Source of the DNA: Nitrospinota bacterium | Lineage (GTDB): Bacteria; JADFOP01; DATKYB01 | DNA length: 16,686 bases | Assembly (NCBI GenBank): GCA_035528715.1 | Contig: DATKYB010000018.1 | Location: 1-16,686, forward strand | Direction: 5' to 3' | In this document: piece by piece, positions 13,592 through 16,686 of the stretch | Layout: each line of letters starts with the position of its first letter | Position numbering within the stretch: position 1 is the stretch's first letter | The notes under the pieces: model-generated | Database searches by the model: none | Told to the model about the DNA's origin: nothing | The model's input: only the letters and a program-made list of their open reading frames with translations | Position numbers and translations under genes: made by a program

Positions 13592-15313
13592 TTAATTATA
13601 TGGTAATAGAGATTTTACCAGTAGTAATGACCATATGTTCCCAATACCATTTAACTGCTGAAACCATCCAGAAAATCTATCCAATCGATATACTTCAATC
13701 ATAAATGAACTGTAAAGAGGAATATAGGGTACTTCCTCGATAATTATCTGTTCCATTTTTTTTATGAGTTCTTTTCTCTCTTTGAAATCTGTTTTTATAG
13801 CCGATGCATCTGCAAGCCTATCAAAATCAAGATTTTTATATCTTGAAAAATTTTTTCCATATTTGACGGCTTCTCTGGAGTGAAAAAAGATCCTTAAATA
13901 GTCTGGGTCAATTCCTAAGTTCCATCCTAGTATAACAACATCAAAATTGCGTTCGTCTTTAACTCTTTTCATGAGGCTTCTAAAAGGTTCTGACTTGATC
14001 TCAACAGGTATTCCTATTCCCTTCCACCACTCTTGAATGAATCTTGCAGAAATGGCTCTTGCAGGATCATACTCAAAAGAAGGGAAAAGTATTACAAAGG
14101 GTGGCACAGGTTCGCCATTCGGCATGAGTAAGCCTTTACCATAAGAGACGAGGCTTTTTTCAATTGATGGTTTTTCTCTCCATTTGTACCCAGCAGATTC
14201 CAGGAGATCCATTGCCTTTTGGATTCTTTCTTTTCTTGACAAATCTTTTCCATATTTTCTAGTCTCTGAATTGTGCCAAATGGTATTTCCTGGTGGGATA
14301 ATGCTATCCAGACTTACACCATAATTATTCAATACATTAGTAACCAAGATATCCTTATCAATTAAATAGGCAAGAGCCTGTCGAAAATGTTTATCATTAA
14401 AAGGTTCTTTTCTCAAATTAAAGGCAAGATATTGAATAGCATTCATTGGACTTGTTGTTAGATATATTTTCAAATTATTTCTTATCTGACTAAGATATCT
14501 GGGTTCTATGCTTCCCCATATATAGTCAATTTCTCCACTTTTAAGGGCATCTATCATCTGATTTATATCTCTATAAATAAGAAAAACAATTTCGTTTATA
14601 TAAGGACCAATTTTATATCCAAGAATTTTTGTTCCCTGTCCGAAAAAGAATTCGTTTTTTATCAGTTTAATATATTTCCCTGATTCCCATTTAGAAAACC
14701 TGAAGGGACCACTTGAAATGATTTTTTTGGGTTGATATCCTAAAAGAGTCTTAATAGGGTTTTTTGATGTCCTTGCTTTGAGCACAATGGGTGTCCACTG
14801 TTTCTTTTGAATAATTGGGGTTAGCATGGTTTGAGAAAAGAAGATCGCCTTTTTTTCTGTCAGAGTAAATTTTATAGTGTTTTTATCCAGAGCCTTTAAT
14901 CCTTTGATGAAATCCCAGTCAGAATAGAAGGATGGGATCTTGAATTCTTTTATTATATTTCCTGTAAAGACAATATCATCCGCCGTTAATGGGGTACCAT
15001 CTTCCCATTGAGCCTTTTTAAGATGGATAATAACTTCATTAGTGTGATTAAAATGGGGTTTCTCAACAGCTAACCATGGAACAATATCAAGGGTTTTTGG
15101 ACCCTTTATATAAAGAGATTGATAGAGCTGTTTTATGATATTCTTAGACCATCGGTCAGTAGCACTAAAGGGATTCAAAGTCTTGGGTTCTTCTATAAGA
15201 CCGATTTTAAGGGATAGTGAGCTATTAAGCGTTCCTGGTGTGGTGGATAATGCTGGAGATTGAAAATTGATAAGGAAAAATAATAAGATTATTAAGTGGA
15301 ATATTCTTTTCAT
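13592..15313 (-). CDS. Family-5 extracellular solute-binding protein (peptide/oligopeptide type), first copy
   Basis: This 573-residue periplasmic protein has a signal peptide MKRIFHLIILLFFLINF, likely cut after PALS. Its body carries EEPKTLNPFSATDRWSKNII, WEDGTPLTADDIVFT, IQYLAFNLRKEPFND, FRQALAYLIDKD and IPPGNTIWHNSE. These match the second copy block by block, up to the shared ends FSGWFQQLNGIGN and FSGWVNQLNGIGN. I start it at ATG 15313, 4 nt after the cyclase stop. A longer frame from 15388 would overlap the cyclase by 71 nt and put 25 polar residues ahead of the signal peptide. It is thus probably co-transcribed with the cyclase and separated from the importer core by a promoter at 13496-13524. 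Two binding proteins feeding one importer would widen or switch ligand range. Confidence 0.92.
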   Translation of the reverse strand: MKRIFHLIILLFFLINFQSPALSTTPGTLNSSLSLKIGLIEEPKTLNPFSATDRWSKNIIKQLYQSLYIKGPKTLDIVPWLAVEKPHFNHTNEVIIHLKKAQWEDGTPLTADDIVFTGNIIKEFKIPSFYSDWDFIKGLKALDKNTIKFTLTEKKAIFFSQTMLTPIIQKKQWTPIVLKARTSKNPIKTLLGYQPKKIISSGPFRFSKWESGKYIKLIKNEFFFGQGTKILGYKIGPYINEIVFLIYRDINQMIDALKSGEIDYIWGSIEPRYLSQIRNNLKIYLTTSPMNAIQYLAFNLRKEPFNDKHFRQALAYLIDKDILVTNVLNNYGVSLDSIIPPGNTIWHNSETRKYGKDLSRKERIQKAMDLLESAGYKWREKPSIEKSLVSYGKGLLMPNGEPVPPFVILFPSFEYDPARAISARFIQEWWKGIGIPVEIKSEPFRSLMKRVKDERNFDVVILGWNLGIDPDYLRIFFHSREAVKYGKNFSRYKNLDFDRLADASAIKTDFKERKELIKKMEQIIIEEVPYIPLYSSFMIEVYRLDRFSGWFQQLNGIGNIWSLLLVKSLLPYN

Positions 15314-15317
15314 GAAT

Positions 15318-16686
15318 TCAAACAGCCTTTTTTGAAATGAGTTTATATACCAAGACAGGCTTGGATACATTTTTAAATCTCTGTTCACTCATCGGTTCTA
15401 TTTCAAATTGATCCTTGATTCTTTGCGCGGTTTCTTCTCCTACAAGGAGTTTTCCTTTGTCAGCAAAAGCAGCAATTCTGGCTGCAAGGTTCGTTACTGA
15501 GCCTGTGGCCGTGTATGTCCATCTTGTACCTGACACACCTTCAAATTTTGTTGAGCCAACAGATGCTATCCCTGAATTGATTCCCATATTTACCTCAAGT
15601 GGTTCTATTTCATCCTTTATATCTTCATTGATTTTAATAGCTTTATTTCTTATAGCGAGGGCTGTTTTTGCTGCTGCTGTAGCATTTTTAACAGGATCCT
15701 TCTCTTGAAAGATAATCATCAAACCATCCCCAGCAGTTTCATTTATATCTCCATTGTTTTTGTTGATATCATCCAGAAAAGCTGAAAAATATTTTTCTAC
15801 AATAAAGTTTACCTTTTTTGCATCCATGGCCTCACTGATCTTTGTGTATCCACCTATGTCCAAAAAGAGTACGGATACATCCCTATCACTTTTCATTAAT
15901 TCCTCACCATCAATATCCTTTTCTATGATTCTTTTTACTGTTTCTGGGACAAATTTACTTAAATTGACCTTCGCCCTCTCTAGGAGAGAGACCTTATCCA
16001 AGGTTATTTGTAATCTGGTCAAAGTATCATTCAATTCAATATTTTTTTCTTGCAAATCTTTACGGGCTGATTTTAATTTATCTGTCATCTCATTAAAAGA
16101 TATTCCCAATCTTCCTATCTCATCTTGAGATTTAATGTCTATTTTTGTATCCAAGTCACCCTTACCAATGCTCTCTGAGGCTTGGCCGAGGCTTTGTATG
16201 GGTTTAATGATGATATATTTCATAAGGATTTTAAGGGCAATCGATACCAGAACAATGACTGCTAAAGAGATTATGATGGCATTTGTTCTGTTTTTCTTGA
16301 CCTGAAGAAAGGCATCATCCATGCGGGATGAGATTCTTATTACTCCTCTTATTCTCTGAGTTCCACCGTGGCACACCTGACACCCCTTCGTGTTGATAAG
16401 GGGTTCTAAATGTGTTAAAAGAATTTTGCCATTTTGCTTTTCGAAATATTCAACCATACTTTCTGTTTGAAGGGCTTTTTTAAAATACTCATTATCGATC
16501 ATGCTTAAGCTTTTACCCTCGCTTTTTTCAATAGCCTCAATGACCTCTCTGCTTAGGGTCGTTAAGCTTTTTAACCTTGCTAAGGTCTCTATATCCTTGA
16601 ATGCTTCTGTTCCATTTGTTCTTAGAATATCAAGATTATCAATGTCTTCAACGGTTTTTAGATCGTTCATAACCTGCCTGATAATA
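15318..16686 (-). CDS. Membrane class III nucleotide cyclase with haem-c sensor domain and HAMP; 5' end outside window
   Basis: The frame is open to the right edge (IIRQV precedes the Met at 16670), so the N-terminus, probably with a first membrane helix, is missing. Counting from that Met, residues 1-128 form a periplasmic sensor with one haem-c motif C97-QV-C100-H101. A membrane helix spans about 131-150, then HAMP (about 151-204), a coiled linker (about 200-235) and a class III cyclase domain (about 262-445). Catalytic residues seen are metal Asp271 (FLDIGGYT) and Asp315 (GDG), and transition-state Asn394 and Arg398 (TNLAAR). The purine-selecting pair is Glu311 (ETAGDG, where adenylyl cyclases have Lys) and Thr387 (YTATG, where they have Asp), so ATP versus GTP is uncertain. 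It precedes the first binding-protein gene by 4 nt. A redox or gas/ligand-controlled cyclic nucleotide signal is inferred. Confidence 0.92.
   Translation of the reverse strand, partial: IIRQVMNDLKTVEDIDNLDILRTNGTEAFKDIETLARLKSLTTLSREVIEAIEKSEGKSLSMIDNEYFKKALQTESMVEYFEKQNGKILLTHLEPLINTKGCQVCHGGTQRIRGVIRISSRMDDAFLQVKKNRTNAIIISLAVIVLVSIALKILMKYIIIKPIQSLGQASESIGKGDLDTKIDIKSQDEIGRLGISFNEMTDKLKSARKDLQEKNIELNDTLTRLQITLDKVSLLERAKVNLSKFVPETVKRIIEKDIDGEELMKSDRDVSVLFLDIGGYTKISEAMDAKKVNFIVEKYFSAFLDDINKNNGDINETAGDGLMIIFQEKDPVKNATAAAKTALAIRNKAIKINEDIKDEIEPLEVNMGINSGIASVGSTKFEGVSGTRWTYTATGSVTNLAARIAAFADKGKLLVGEETAQRIKDQFEIEPMSEQRFKNVSKPVLVYKLISKKAV
16368..16382 (-). other. CxxCH haem-c attachment motif of the cyclase sensor
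   Basis: Codons TGT..TGC..CAC encode C-Q-V-C-H within NTKGCQVCHGG, on the extracytoplasmic side of the membrane helix where haem c is attached. It is the only such motif in the protein fragment visible here. Confidence 0.85.

Noticed and set aside
15314-15388. Longer first binding-protein frame starting at 15388
   Set aside because: The extra 25 residues precede a normal signal peptide and overlap the cyclase by 71 nt. ATG 15313 begins the signal peptide directly.

Overview
The window is a dense, visibly AT-rich stretch of bacterial chromosome. The exported proteins carry plain Sec signal peptides, the two solute-binding proteins have no lipobox, and the sensor cyclase has a CxxCH haem-c motif in its non-cytoplasmic part. 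Together these suggest a Gram-negative (diderm) bacterium with cytochrome c maturation, probably an uncultured or anaerobic lineage. I cannot name the taxon from sequence alone.

Layout. Only the left end (1-1279) is on the + strand: the C-terminal two thirds of mnmG, a tRNA-modification gene cut by the window edge. Everything else is on the - strand and reads right to left. In order these are: a membrane class III nucleotide cyclase with a haem-c sensor domain (15318-16686, N-terminus outside the window); a first family-5 solute-binding protein (13592-15313); a glutathione-synthetase-like ATP-grasp ligase (12466-13443); a second, paralogous solute-binding protein (10781-12469); a complete Dpp/Opp-type ABC importer core (permeases 9699-10670 and 8734-9684, ATPases 7777-8727 and 6748-7767); a second ATP-grasp enzyme (5345-6724); a circularly permuted ATP-grasp enzyme (3940-5280); a GNAT acyltransferase (3092-3937); an exported DUF1571/LolA-like protein (2131-3042); and a CBS-CBS-ACT regulatory protein (1369-2010).

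How the genes may work together. A peptide-type importer with two alternative binding proteins is interleaved with three ATP-grasp ligases from three different subfamilies and one GNAT. Spacing is tight: ATGA overlap, 2, 6, 9, 14 and 23 nt gaps. The natural reading is a pathway that takes up a peptide-like or amino-acid-conjugate compound and ligates or acylates it in the cytoplasm, or makes a small non-ribosomal peptide or thiol-like metabolite. The GshB homologue and the glutathionylspermidine-synthetase-like permuted ATP-grasp hint at gamma-glutamyl or thiol peptide chemistry. No gshA-type gene is in the window, so glutathione itself is not established. The haem-cyclase lies 4 nt upstream of the first binding-protein gene, so redox or ligand sensing through a cyclic nucleotide may be tied to uptake.

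Regulation. Sigma70-like promoters can be read before the GshB-like gene, before the importer permeases, before the DUF1571 gene (predicted leaderless mRNA) and before the CBS gene. The cluster is therefore probably several overlapping transcription units rather than one operon. I saw no tRNA, rRNA, CRISPR array, insertion sequence or convincing intrinsic terminator. No gene-free stretch exceeds about 150 nt.
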